A DNA stretch of 64,000 nucleotides from Pseudomonas marginalis (GTDB lineage Bacteria; Pseudomonadota; Gammaproteobacteria; Pseudomonadales; Pseudomonadaceae). The notes under the pieces are model-generated. The model worked only from the letters and a program-made list of their open reading frames with translations, ran no database searches and was not told the DNA's origin. The first letter of the stretch is position 1. Every line of letters begins with the position of its first letter. The translations under genes were made by a program, and so were the position numbers. The stretch is from NCBI RefSeq assembly GCF_900105325.1, contig NZ_FNSU01000003.1, positions 1,364,001 through 1,428,000 on the forward strand, written 5' to 3'. Shown here piece after piece: positions 34,735-43,179 of the stretch.

Positions 34735-35223
34735 ATGCAGCTTGAGGGATCCTGCCACTGCGGCGCCGTGACGTTCAGCCTCACCAGCGCCCACCCGTAC
34801 CCTTACCAGCGTTGCTATTGCTCGATCTGCCGCAAGACCCAGGGCGGCGGCGGTTATGCGATCAACCTGGCCGGGGATGCCAATAGCTTGCAAGTGCGCG
34901 GGCGCAAACAGATTTCGATCTACCACGCCCGGCTCAAACCCGAGGGCGCCAGCCGTGCCCATGCGAGTAGCGCCGAGCGGCATTTCTGTTCGCAGTGCGG
35001 CAGTGCGCTATGGCTGTTCAGCCCGGAGTGGCCGGAGCTGATCCACCCGTTTGCCTCGGCCATCGACACGCCGTTGCCAGTACCGCCGGCGCATACGCAC
35101 CTGATGCTGGGCTCGAAGGCGCCGTGGGTCGAAGTCAGCGTGCGCAAAGGCGACCTGCAGTTTGATGAATACCCCGAAGAATCCATCGCGCAGTGGCATG
35201 AACGCCATGGGCTCAGCCGTTAA
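34735..35223 (+). CDS. GFA family protein
   Basis: A 162-residue protein of the glutathione-dependent formaldehyde-activating enzyme (Gfa/CENP-V) family. The zinc-binding cysteines are all present: CHCGAV near the N-terminus, CYCSICRKTQGG, and FCSQCGSALW. Family members hold a structural and a catalytic zinc, but most paralogues have no proven formaldehyde role. The ATG at 34735 follows AAGAGG. It is divergent from the MoxR operon with 93 bp between the start codons. Confidence 0.85.
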   Translation: MQLEGSCHCGAVTFSLTSAHPYPYQRCYCSICRKTQGGGGYAINLAGDANSLQVRGRKQISIYHARLKPEGASRAHASSAERHFCSQCGSALWLFSPEWPELIHPFASAIDTPLPVPPAHTHLMLGSKAPWVEVSVRKGDLQFDEYPEESIAQWHERHGLSR

Positions 35224-35317
35224 CAGTCTTTGACAGTTTCCCGACAAAGCTCGCAAAGATTGTTGGACGGCCCTTCCCTAGCATTCGAGCATCCAAACAG
35301 CCATTCGGGTGCTCCTC

Positions 35318-37141
35318 ATGTTTCGCAGATTGCGCGGTATTCCGCTGCTGGGTTGCCTGCTGGGCAGCCTCGGTTGCCATGGGCAACCGCCGGCACCGCC
35401 GCCCATTCAGAAGGGTGACTACGGCGCGATCATCCGCTACCTGCAAGCCCGCATTCCCCGGGCGATCGCCCAAGAGCATATCGCCGGCCTGTCGATTGCC
35501 CTGGTCAATGGCCAGGAGCTGATCTGGGCCCAGGGCTTCGGCCTGGCCGACAAGGCCCGGGGCGTGCCGGTCACGCCCAACACCGCGTTCCGTGCCGGTG
35601 GCATTTCCAAGCTGCTCACCGCCACGGCCGCGCTGCAATGTGTGGAACAACAGCGGCTGGCGCTGGATGCGCCGATCCAGCAGACCTTGCGCGAGTTTTA
35701 CGTGCGCTCGCGCTTTCATGACGACCAGGCCGCTGCCGACCGCGCTGTGACCCTGCGGCGTTTACTCAGCCACCAGTCCGGCCTGCCCAGTGAACACCTG
35801 CGTGACCTGCACAGCACCTACGCCATGGGGCAGATGCCGATGCGCGTGTCGGGGGTTTGGCTGAGCAGCCCGCCAGGCTCGCAGGTGGCGTATTCCAACC
35901 TCGGTTATGCCCTGGTGGGCGCGGCCATCGAGCGCAGCAGCGGCAAAAGCTTTGAAGCCCAGTTGCAAAACAGCCTGCTCAGGCCGCTGGAAATGAACCA
36001 GTCGAGTTTTGTCGGCACCGCCAGCCAGCAGGCGTTCCGCGCCCTGGGCTACACGGACGGCGTTGCCAGTACCGATGCCCCGGTGCGCGACATCGCCGCC
36101 AGCGGCCTGTGGGCCAGCCCGAAAGACCTCGCGCATTACGTGCACATGCTCTTCGCCCAAGGCGTCTACAAAGGCAACCGCGTGCTGGGCAGCGCTTCGA
36201 TCGACGCGATGTTCACCCAGCAGAACACCGGCAATGCGCTGGACTTCGATTGCCAGATGGGCCTGGGCTGGTTCCTCGCCCCATGCGGTGACGAACCCGT
36301 CGGCCCCGGTATACGCACCTACCAGCACAGCGGTGGCGGCGATGATTTTGCCGCGCAGTTGAGCCTGCTGCCCGACCAACAACTGGCCGTGATCATCATG
36401 GCCAATGACAGCAACGCCGAAGACCTGGTGGCCGGCCTGGCCACCGACACCCTGCGCCTGCTGCTCCAGGCGCAAACCGGCCACGCCGTCTGCGCCGACG
36501 ACTGCCAGGCGCCCAGCCACGGCCTGAAACTGCGCCACGTGCCGGCCGCCATCGACCGCAGGCGCCTGGCCGGCTTCTACGCCACCGCCTGGGGCGTGTT
36601 CCGGATCAAGGATGACGATCAGCGGCTGTCGGGCGAGTTGGCCGGCTACACCTTCGAATTATTGCGCGACGACGATGGCTGGTTGCGCGCGCAGAAGAAA
36701 GTGCTCGGCTTCTGGCTCAAGGACCTCGGCGAACTGGGCCGCGTGCAACTGGACGTGATCAGCGTGCAAGGCCGCCAGATGCTCACCGCCCGCAGCCACG
36801 GCCAGCGCGTGGCTATCGGTGAGCGCATCGAACCGCCGCCCTTGCCCTCGGCCTGGGCCGACACCATCGGGACCTATCAAGTGCTCAACACCCATGAGCC
36901 GGACGCCCCCCTGAGCGGCATCAGCGTGCGCCTGGAAGACGGCTTCCTGGTGATCCGCGGCCAACTGCACGACGAACCGCTGACTGACTACATCCTGCTG
37001 CCCATCGACAACGCCCATGCCGTCCTCGCCGGCAACGGCTATGGCCTGGGCGATACGGTGAGCCGCCAGATCAACGGTCTCAGCGCTTCGGGCTACGCCT
37101 TCAAACGCACCCGATCCCCTTATAAACCCTTGGCCTTCTAA
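35318..37141 (+). CDS. Serine-hydrolase (class C beta-lactamase fold) homologue lacking the catalytic Ser
   Basis: A 607-residue exported, probably lipid-anchored protein. A short signal region contains cysteines suitable for lipidation (LLGC, LGC). Residues ~35-380 follow the beta-lactamase/PBP4* fold, with YSN at 192-194 and YQHSGGG late in the domain. The expected SxxK nucleophile motif reads GISK at 95-98, so Gly replaces the nucleophilic Ser while the Lys remains. The C-terminal ~200 residues form an additional beta-rich domain (FKRTRSPYKP at the end). It may be a pseudoenzyme that binds peptidoglycan or peptides. The ATG at 35318 is preferred over GTG at 35309. Confidence 0.85.
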   Translation: MFRRLRGIPLLGCLLGSLGCHGQPPAPPPIQKGDYGAIIRYLQARIPRAIAQEHIAGLSIALVNGQELIWAQGFGLADKARGVPVTPNTAFRAGGISKLLTATAALQCVEQQRLALDAPIQQTLREFYVRSRFHDDQAAADRAVTLRRLLSHQSGLPSEHLRDLHSTYAMGQMPMRVSGVWLSSPPGSQVAYSNLGYALVGAAIERSSGKSFEAQLQNSLLRPLEMNQSSFVGTASQQAFRALGYTDGVASTDAPVRDIAASGLWASPKDLAHYVHMLFAQGVYKGNRVLGSASIDAMFTQQNTGNALDFDCQMGLGWFLAPCGDEPVGPGIRTYQHSGGGDDFAAQLSLLPDQQLAVIIMANDSNAEDLVAGLATDTLRLLLQAQTGHAVCADDCQAPSHGLKLRHVPAAIDRRRLAGFYATAWGVFRIKDDDQRLSGELAGYTFELLRDDDGWLRAQKKVLGFWLKDLGELGRVQLDVISVQGRQMLTARSHGQRVAIGERIEPPPLPSAWADTIGTYQVLNTHEPDAPLSGISVRLEDGFLVIRGQLHDEPLTDYILLPIDNAHAVLAGNGYGLGDTVSRQINGLSASGYAFKRTRSPYKPLAF

Positions 37142-37307
37142 CCCCCTTATGTGTTCAAAAACCCTGCATCTGTCGCTCTCTTCACAGTGCCTGCTGGATG
37201 TGCAATACCTGGCGGATGACGCAGGCAAGAGCCCGATTGTGGGGCGTCGTTAGCAGGCGTCGGTGATGGGGCTGGAATACACCTTTTGACAGGGTAAGCC
37301 AGTCAAA

Positions 37308-37340
37308 AAATGTGGGAGAGGGCTCGCCCCCCCCACATTT
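37308..37340. repeat. Single REP hairpin
   Basis: AAATGTGGG...CCCACATTT with a GAGGGCTCGCCCC centre is a lone REP of the TGTGGGAG type. It lies in the 223-bp gap between two convergent genes and could also act as a bidirectional terminator. The rest of that gap holds nothing I can identify. Confidence 0.7.
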
Positions 37341-37364
37341 GATCTCCACAGCATTCAAAATGTA

Positions 37365-38642
37365 TTACTCGGCATACGCCCACGTCATGCGAAACGACGC
37401 CCCGCCCCACTCCGAATCCATCACGTGCACGTGCCCGCCATGCCACTGCGACACCCGCTGCACCAGCGCCAGGCCGAGGCCGAAGCCGCCGGTCCGGCGG
37501 TCGCGACTGGCATCCAGGCGCATGAAGGGCTGGAAGATCCTGGCCCGGCCGTCCTCGGGCACGCCGGGGCCGTCGTCACACACACGCACTTCGTAGCCCT
37601 CGCCGAACTTCACCAGCGACACCTCGACCCGGCGCTCGGCATAACGGATGGCATTGCGCAGCAGGTTGATCACGGCGCGGGCCATGAAGCGCGGCTCGAT
37701 CTGGATAAAGTCGACCTCGCAGGTACGCAACGTCAGCTGGATACCGGCCGCCTCCGCCTCCAGCGCGACGCTGCCGATCACGCTGTCGAGCCAGCTGTGG
37801 GCCTCGATGCGCTCGCGGGTGACCTGAGTGGCGCCGCGCTCCAGGCTGGCGTAGGTGAGCAGCTCGGACACCATCTCCTCCAGCTCGCCGAGGTCAGCGT
37901 ACATATCGGCGATCAATTCGCCCCGCTGGCGCGGGTCGGCCTGTTGCTTGAGTTGGTCGAGTTCGAACGATAACCGTGCAATCGGTGTACGCAGTTCGTG
38001 GGACACCGCATTGGTGAGTTCGCGCTGGTTGGCGATCAGGCTTTCGATGCGTTCGGCCATCTGGTTGAAGTGCCCGGCCAGCGCACGCACGGTGGAGCTG
38101 CGCGGCAGCAGGATGCGCGAGCCGAGGTCGTTGTCGCCGAAGCGCTGCGCGGCCAGGCGGATATGTTCCAGGTCGCGCCAGTGCGGGCGCACCCAGAAAT
38201 ACAGGACGATGGCCAGGCACAGCCCGAGAAAACCGTAGGCCCACAGGTATAACCACTTGGGCTCTTCCGGCAGTTTGATTTCCAGCAGTTGCGGGCCACC
38301 GTCGATGGCCGTGAGAAACTCCATAAAGTCGCCGCGCACCACCAGCAAGCCCTGTTCCAGAAGCTTTTGTTCGCGCTCGGTGAGGGCCTGGGCATCCTTC
38401 TGCACCAGCTTCAGGCGCAGGCCGTAGTGGGACTGCAACTCGGCCAGCCGTGCGGCGCGCTGCTCCACGGGCAACGGCCGCAATTGCTCCACCAAGCCGT
38501 ATGCCGGGCCACGCATGGCTTCGCGGTTATAGGTCTCGTTGGCTTCGGGGAGCAGTTCGTCGAAGGTGTAGTTGACCAGCCAGATCGCCCCCGCCAGGCC
38601 GATCGCCAGAATCACATACAGGCGCAGAAACAGGCGCAGCAT
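37365..38642 (-). CDS. Sensor histidine kinase, RstB-like
   Basis: A 425-residue inner-membrane sensor kinase. TM1 (FLRLYVILAIGLAGAIWLV) and TM2 (WLYLWAYGFLGLCLAIVLYFWV) enclose a ~120-residue periplasmic sensor. A HAMP region follows, then the phosphoacceptor His in NAVSHELRTPIARLSFELDQL. The ATPase domain shows the N-box (NLLRNAIRYAE), G1 (DDGPGVPEDG) and G2 (GGFGLGLALV). The gene starts directly at the stop of the response-regulator gene (TAG then ATG). Overall order and length match RstB. The signal is unknown. Confidence 0.88.
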   Translation of the reverse strand: MLRLFLRLYVILAIGLAGAIWLVNYTFDELLPEANETYNREAMRGPAYGLVEQLRPLPVEQRAARLAELQSHYGLRLKLVQKDAQALTEREQKLLEQGLLVVRGDFMEFLTAIDGGPQLLEIKLPEEPKWLYLWAYGFLGLCLAIVLYFWVRPHWRDLEHIRLAAQRFGDNDLGSRILLPRSSTVRALAGHFNQMAERIESLIANQRELTNAVSHELRTPIARLSFELDQLKQQADPRQRGELIADMYADLGELEEMVSELLTYASLERGATQVTRERIEAHSWLDSVIGSVALEAEAAGIQLTLRTCEVDFIQIEPRFMARAVINLLRNAIRYAERRVEVSLVKFGEGYEVRVCDDGPGVPEDGRARIFQPFMRLDASRDRRTGGFGLGLALVQRVSQWHGGHVHVMDSEWGGASFRMTWAYAE

Positions 38643-39350
38643 CTAGACCTCCCACGCAAACGGATTGAACAGATAGCCCTTGCCCCAGATGGTCTTGATG
38701 CACACCGGCTCACGGGGGTTGTCGTTGAGCTTGCCGCGCAGCTTGCTGATGTACACGTCGACGCTGCGGTTAAGGCCGTCGAAGGCGATGCCGCGCATGC
38801 GATTGAGGATGTCGTCGCGGGAAAGAATCTTGCCCGCGCTGCTGGCCAGCAACCACAGCAGCTCGAACTCCATGGTGGTGAGGTCGATCTGCTCGTCCCC
38901 CAGGCTGACCACCCGGCAACTGCGGTCAATCGCCAAGCGGCCGAACGCGAGGGCGCCGCGCACCGTCGGCTCGGGCGCCTGGCGACGTTGCAGGGCGCGC
39001 AGGCGTGCGAGCAGTACCGGCGGCTTGATCGGCTTGATCACATAGTCGTCGGCACCCGACTCCAGGCCGAGGATATGGTCCAGGTCGTCTTCCTTGGCAG
39101 TGAGGATCACAATGGGGGTGTCGGACACCGTGCGGATCTCGCGGCACACATGCAGGCCACTCTGGCCCGGCAGCATCAGGTCGAGCACGACGATCTTGGG
39201 TTTGAAGTCGAGGAACGCCGCCAGGGCTTCATCGCCGCGGTGCACCACGCGGACCTCAAAGCCATGCTGTGACAGAAAATGCGCGATCAGCCCTGCCAGC
39301 TTCTCGTCGTCCTCAACGAGCAGGACCTTGCCCAGACCCAGGTTTTCCAT
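38643..39350 (-). CDS. OmpR-family response regulator, RstA-like
   Basis: A 235-residue response regulator. The receiver domain shows VEDDEKLAGLI, the phosphoacceptor in VVLDLMLPG, and the conserved K in YVIKPIKPPVLLARLRALQRR. The winged-helix DNA-binding domain ends GKGYLFNPFAWEV, which recalls the RstA C-terminus. It heads a two-gene operon with its cognate kinase. Targets cannot be inferred from the window. The divergent MFS gene at 39508 shares its 157-bp upstream region and may be one of them. Confidence 0.88.
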   Translation of the reverse strand: MENLGLGKVLLVEDDEKLAGLIAHFLSQHGFEVRVVHRGDEALAAFLDFKPKIVVLDLMLPGQSGLHVCREIRTVSDTPIVILTAKEDDLDHILGLESGADDYVIKPIKPPVLLARLRALQRRQAPEPTVRGALAFGRLAIDRSCRVVSLGDEQIDLTTMEFELLWLLASSAGKILSRDDILNRMRGIAFDGLNRSVDVYISKLRGKLNDNPREPVCIKTIWGKGYLFNPFAWEV

Positions 39351-39507
39351 AAGTTCTCAGTGTGCAAAGACGGATTGAAGAGCGGGCATTATAGGTGGCA
39401 AGCTGGTCAACTAAAGCAACTGGCCAGTTGGTGCCGACGAAGCTTCATGCTTTTAAGAGTTTTTAACAAATAGCCTGCATTTTTTAACGCCATCCACAGG
39501 GAGTTGT

Positions 39508-40707
39508 ATGCGCAAGGATTACCTGGCGTTCTTCGTTTCGCTGTTCCTGTCGCGGCTGGCGGACCAGATCCTGTTGTTTATCGTGCCACTGATCGTGTTC
39601 CAGACCACCCACAGCGTGTCCTGGGCCGGGCTGGCCTTCTTTGTCGAATCACTGCCGCGCTATCTCGCGTTTCCGGTGTGCGGGGCGTTGTGCGACAAGT
39701 ATTCGCCGGTGCGCATCCTGCATATCAGCCAGGTTTACCGGGCACTGGCCTGCGTGGTGGCGGTGGCATTGTATGGGGTGTTCAACGGCATCTACTGGCT
39801 GGTGCTGCTGTCGGCGTTATGCGGGGTGCTGACGACCCAGGGCATCATGGCCCGCGAAGTGTTGATGCCGCATGTCTTCTCGCAGTACAGCTATGCCAAG
39901 ACCCTCTCCTACTCGCAGATCGCCGACCAGAGCGGCCTGGTGCTGGGGCCGCTGGTGGCCGCGCTGATGCTGGAGGTGTGGGCCTGGCATTGGGTGGTGT
40001 TGGGGATTGCCGGGCTGTTTGTGCTGGCGGACCTGGCGATGCTGGCCTGGCAGCGCAAAACCACGGCAAGCCTGGAAACCCATCGGCAGCACCGGGATAT
40101 CTGGCTGCAACCGCTGCGCATCGCGTTCGGGCATATCCGCAACCTGGCGGACCTGAAGCGGATCATTACCCTGGCGGTCGGTGTGAACCTGATCATCGGC
40201 GTCACGCTGGCCACCTCCGCGGCCATGGTCACCGGCCTCTACGCTGCCGACAAGGACACCTATGCCCTGCTGCAGGCGGCCGGCGCGGGGGTGACCATCG
40301 CGATTCTGTTTTGCCTGGCGCGCGCCACGTTGCCCTTGAAAGTGCTGGGCGGGCTGTCTTACTCGATGATCGGCGCCGGGGCGTTGGTGATGGCGGTCAG
40401 TCCCAGCCTGTGGGCGTACACCCTGGGATTCCTGCTGGTCACCGGCTTCGACAAGATGTTCAACGTTTACCTGCGCAGTACTCGTCAGCGGGTCATTCCA
40501 GTGCAGGACTTCGGCAAGACCGTGGGCGTGATCACCTTGCTCAACAACCTGGCCCAGCCGCTGGCGGGCCTGGTGATTGCAGTGCTGGCGGCGCCCTTGG
40601 GCACGCAGACGGTGATCCTGCTACTGACCGGGATCAGCGCCTTGATCGGCGTGGCCGTGGCCTCAGGCTGGCACGCCACTGTGAAAGCGGAACTCGATGT
40701 CGGGTGA
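39508..40707 (+). CDS. MFS transporter
   Basis: A 399-residue major facilitator with twelve predicted helices, N-terminal DYLAFFVSLFLSRLADQILLFIVPLIVFQ and the loop 2-3 motif CGALCDKYSPVRIL. The pattern resembles EntS/MFS_3-like exporters. The substrate is unknown. GGGAG precedes the ATG. Its 3' end overlaps the convergent miaE gene by 45 bp, an unusually large overlap. Confidence 0.85.
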   Translation: MRKDYLAFFVSLFLSRLADQILLFIVPLIVFQTTHSVSWAGLAFFVESLPRYLAFPVCGALCDKYSPVRILHISQVYRALACVVAVALYGVFNGIYWLVLLSALCGVLTTQGIMAREVLMPHVFSQYSYAKTLSYSQIADQSGLVLGPLVAALMLEVWAWHWVVLGIAGLFVLADLAMLAWQRKTTASLETHRQHRDIWLQPLRIAFGHIRNLADLKRIITLAVGVNLIIGVTLATSAAMVTGLYAADKDTYALLQAAGAGVTIAILFCLARATLPLKVLGGLSYSMIGAGALVMAVSPSLWAYTLGFLLVTGFDKMFNVYLRSTRQRVIPVQDFGKTVGVITLLNNLAQPLAGLVIAVLAAPLGTQTVILLLTGISALIGVAVASGWHATVKAELDVG

Positions 40708-41265
40708 TTCGATCAGTTCCTGCTCGGCCGCCCTCACCCGCTCGATCACCTGGGCGATGTCCTTGGCGTCGCCGTACTGGTAGGCCAGCTTCAGGTAACC
40801 CTGGAAGTGCCGCGCCTCGCTTTTCAGCAGGCCGAAGTAGAACTTGCCGAGTTCTTCGTCCAAATGCGGCACCAGGGCTTCGAAACGCTCGCAACTGCGC
40901 GCTTCGATAAAGGCGCCGACCACCAGGGTATCCACCAGCTTGACCGGTTCGTGGCTGCGCACCACCTTGCGCAAACCGGAGGCATAGCGCCCGGCGTGCA
41001 GTTGGCGCAACTCGACCTTGCGCTTCTTGATCAGGCGCATGACCTGCTCATGGTGCACCAGTTCTTCCCGGGCCAGCCGCGACATCATATTAATCAGGTC
41101 AACATGGGCGTGGTACTTGGCGATCAGGCTCAGGGCGGTGCTGGCCGCTTTGAATTCGCAGTTCTTGTGGTCGATCAACAGGGTGTCCTGATCGGCCAAT
41201 GCGGCCTGCACCCAGGCATCGGGGGTTCGGCAACCGAGGAATTCGTGGATTTCGGGCAGGTTCAT
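40663..41265 (-). CDS. miaE: tRNA-(ms[2]io[6]A)-hydroxylase MiaE
   Basis: A 200-residue non-haem diiron monooxygenase that hydroxylates 2-methylthio-N6-isopentenyladenosine at position 37 of tRNAs. Diiron ligands are in EFKAASTALSLIAKYHAH, REELVHHEQVM, FIEARSCERFEAL and KSEARHFQGYLKL. It begins MNLPEIHEFLGCRTPDAWV, the usual start; an upstream in-frame ATG adds 23 residues without homology. It overlaps the MFS gene tail to tail by 45 bp. Confidence 0.93.
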   Translation of the reverse strand: MNLPEIHEFLGCRTPDAWVQAALADQDTLLIDHKNCEFKAASTALSLIAKYHAHVDLINMMSRLAREELVHHEQVMRLIKKRKVELRQLHAGRYASGLRKVVRSHEPVKLVDTLVVGAFIEARSCERFEALVPHLDEELGKFYFGLLKSEARHFQGYLKLAYQYGDAKDIAQVIERVRAAEQELIESPDIEFRFHSGVPA

Positions 41266-41339
41266 CGGGCTCACGGACAAAGGATCACAAAAAGGCCGCC
41301 GATTATACCCACCGCGCCGCAGACCACCAGCCACCGGCC

Positions 41340-41353
41340 TTGATGTGCATCAA
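41340..41353. promoter_or_regulatory. Anr/Fnr box upstream of universal stress gene
   Basis: TTGATGTGCATCAA matches the Anr/Fnr consensus TTGAT-N4-ATCAA perfectly. Its centre is ~41-42 bp upstream of the transcription start expected from a TATAGT -10 at 41377-41382, the class II activator position. Confidence 0.85.
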
Positions 41354-41414
41354 CATGACGTCTGGCGGGCAGCAACTATAGTTGTTCCACGCCCACCCTT
41401 TTGGAGATCCGATC

Positions 41415-42278
41415 ATGCAAGCCATTCGCAGCATCCTGGTGGTCATCGAGCCCGCGCATTCGGAAAGCCTGGCCCTCAAGCGCGCCAAGCTGATCGCCGG
41501 GGTTACCGGCGCGCACCTGCACTTGCTGGTCTGCGACAAGAAACACGAGCATTCGGCGCTGTTGAGCCTGCTCAAGGCCGGCTTGCAGGAGGACGGTTAC
41601 AGCGTGACCACCGAGCAGGCGTGGAATGAAAGCCTGCATGACACCATTATCGATGTGCAGCAGGCCGAAGGCTGTGGGCTGGTGATCAAGCAGCACTTTC
41701 CCGACAGCCCGCTTAAAAAGGCCCTGCTGACGCCGGCGGACTGGAAGCTGTTGCGCTTGTGCCCGACGCCGGTGTTGCTGGTCAAGACGTCCACACCGTG
41801 GGCGGGCGGGGTAATTCTGGCGGCGATCGATGTGGGCAACAACGACGGGGAACACCGCGAGCTGCATCACGCGATCATCGACCATGGCTTCGACATCGCC
41901 AGCCTGGCCAAGGCGCAGTTGCATGTGATCAGCGCCCATCCGTCGCCGATGTTGTCGGCGGCGGACCCGACGTTCCAGCTCAAGGAAACCATCGAGGCGC
42001 GTTATCGGGAGCAGTGCAAGGCGTTCCAGGCGGAATTCGATGTGGATGACGCGCACCTGCATGTCGAGGAGGGCCCGGCGGATGTATTGATCCCCCACTT
42101 GGCCCACACATTGAAAGCGGCCGTGACCATCATAGGCACCGTGGGGCGCACCGGCATTTCCGGGGCGTTGATCGGTAATACGGCGGAGGTGATCCTGGAT
42201 GCGGTGGACAGTGATGTACTGGTGCTCAAGCCGCAGACGTTGATGGATCACCTGGAGGAACTGGCGACCAAGGCCTGA
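41415..42278 (+). CDS. Universal stress protein, tandem Usp domains
   Basis: A 287-residue protein with two Usp domains, similar in layout to UspE. The first domain (IRSILVVIEPAHSESLALKRAKLIAG) has lost the clear ATP loop. The second keeps GTVGRTGISGALIGNTAEVIL, the G-2x-G-9x-G(S/T)-type nucleotide motif, ending SDVLVLKP. GGAG lies 9 bp upstream of the chosen ATG. Anr-driven usp genes in Pseudomonas aid survival without oxygen; the perfect Anr box at 41340-41353 supports the same role here. Confidence 0.9.
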   Translation: MQAIRSILVVIEPAHSESLALKRAKLIAGVTGAHLHLLVCDKKHEHSALLSLLKAGLQEDGYSVTTEQAWNESLHDTIIDVQQAEGCGLVIKQHFPDSPLKKALLTPADWKLLRLCPTPVLLVKTSTPWAGGVILAAIDVGNNDGEHRELHHAIIDHGFDIASLAKAQLHVISAHPSPMLSAADPTFQLKETIEARYREQCKAFQAEFDVDDAHLHVEEGPADVLIPHLAHTLKAAVTIIGTVGRTGISGALIGNTAEVILDAVDSDVLVLKPQTLMDHLEELATKA

Positions 42279-42312
42279 CGCCGATCCCCCTCCCACAGTT
42301 GGATGTGTGTTG

Positions 42313-42783
42313 TCAGTCAGCGAGCGCGTCTCTCAGGAACCCCGGGGCGATATAGCGCTGGTAATGGGCCTCGGACAGAATGAAGAACTCACGGTCGATG
42401 GCATCGCGCAGTTCCGGCAAGGCCCAGTCGCGAAACTCCGGCAACAGCACCATGCCGTACGCCTCCAGGTTATTGATCACCCGCGCGCCGCGGGCAATCA
42501 GCTGGTACGCCCAGCAGTACTCGGACTGGTGCGGCACGAAACGGATCTTGCGTTGCTCCAGTTGGCCGCGCAGGGTCTTGGGGTCGAAAATCTCGAGTTT
42601 GCCGGCCATCACCTGCACCAACAGTTGCTCCAGCCGCAGCCAGACCGCGCGTTTTTCTTCCTCGTTATAGCCATTCCACTGGATCACCTCGTGGTGGAAA
42701 CGCTTGCAGCCACGGCACACGAGATCGCCGTAGACCGTGGAGCACAGGCCGACGCAGGGGGTCTTGATGGTTTGGTTGGACAT
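42313..42783 (-). CDS. DUF1289 domain-containing protein
   Basis: A 156-residue protein. The N-terminal cysteine cluster PCVGLCSTVYGDLVCRGC followed by KRFHHEVIQW is the DUF1289 signature and probably binds a metal or Fe-S cluster. The rest is helical and family-specific (FFILSEAHYQRYIAPGFLRDAL). The function is unknown. It is divergent from acnB, and the ~400-bp gap between them contains the acnB promoter and leader. Confidence 0.85.
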   Translation of the reverse strand: MSNQTIKTPCVGLCSTVYGDLVCRGCKRFHHEVIQWNGYNEEEKRAVWLRLEQLLVQVMAGKLEIFDPKTLRGQLEQRKIRFVPHQSEYCWAYQLIARGARVINNLEAYGMVLLPEFRDWALPELRDAIDREFFILSEAHYQRYIAPGFLRDALAD

Positions 42784-42869
42784 GGGCAACAACACGCAAA
42801 TCAGCGAAACAGTGCGCCATGTTAGCCCTTTGTCTAAGGTTGATCACCCAGCAAACTTGGTGATGCAAC

Positions 42870-42898
42870 TTACCTTTAGAAATTTTTTGCCGTAGAAT
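42870..42898 (+). promoter_or_regulatory. Candidate sigma-70 promoter of acnB
   Basis: TTACCT at 42870-42875 and TAGAAT at 42893-42898 are spaced 17 bp apart. Transcription would begin near 42905 and give a leader of about 275 nt. The -35 match is weak. Confidence 0.45.
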
Positions 42899-42931
42899 CA
42901 TCCGGCCTTGTAAGGCGCCAATAATCCGCTG

Positions 42932-43068
42932 GAAGCTGTTTTCAAAGCGTCACGAGCACAGTCGTTCCTTCAGAACGGTGTTGGCGATGGTCATTACCCG
43001 GCAGGTAATGATCAGCGCCAACCCTCATCAGCTCCGTTCTGCAGGCGTAAAACTTTGAAAGCAGCTTC
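42932..43068 (+). promoter_or_regulatory. Multi-stem RNA structure in the acnB 5' leader
   Basis: Nested complementary blocks fold into one long hairpin. The outermost is GAAGCTGTTTTCAAAG (42932-42947) with CTTTGAAAGCAGCTTC (43053-43068), sixteen positions with one G-U. Inside are CAGAACGG (42971-42978) with CCGTTCTG (43034-43041), and TTGGCG (42981-42986) with CGCCAA (43016-43021). The tip is GTCATTACC (42990-42998) with GGTAATGAT (43004-43012), closing a 5-nt loop. I do not recognise it as a known riboswitch class. A regulatory leader or an embedded small RNA is possible. Confidence 0.65.
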
Positions 43069-43179
43069 TGTAAGGAATGCCGGCAGCGCTGGCTTTGCGG
43101 CCCAAAAAGCCCCCGAGCGCATGCGTGCCGTTCATTTCTGGATGAGCGTCCCGTGGGACCACTGATGAGGGTAATAACT

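Noticed and set aside
36000..36500. Active beta-lactamase or esterase at 35318-37141
   Set aside because: The nucleophilic Ser of SxxK is Gly, so an active serine hydrolase cannot be claimed.
43165..43179. ATG start for acnB five codons upstream
   Set aside because: GTG at 43180 gives the standard N-terminus and the 869 residues usual in Pseudomonas.
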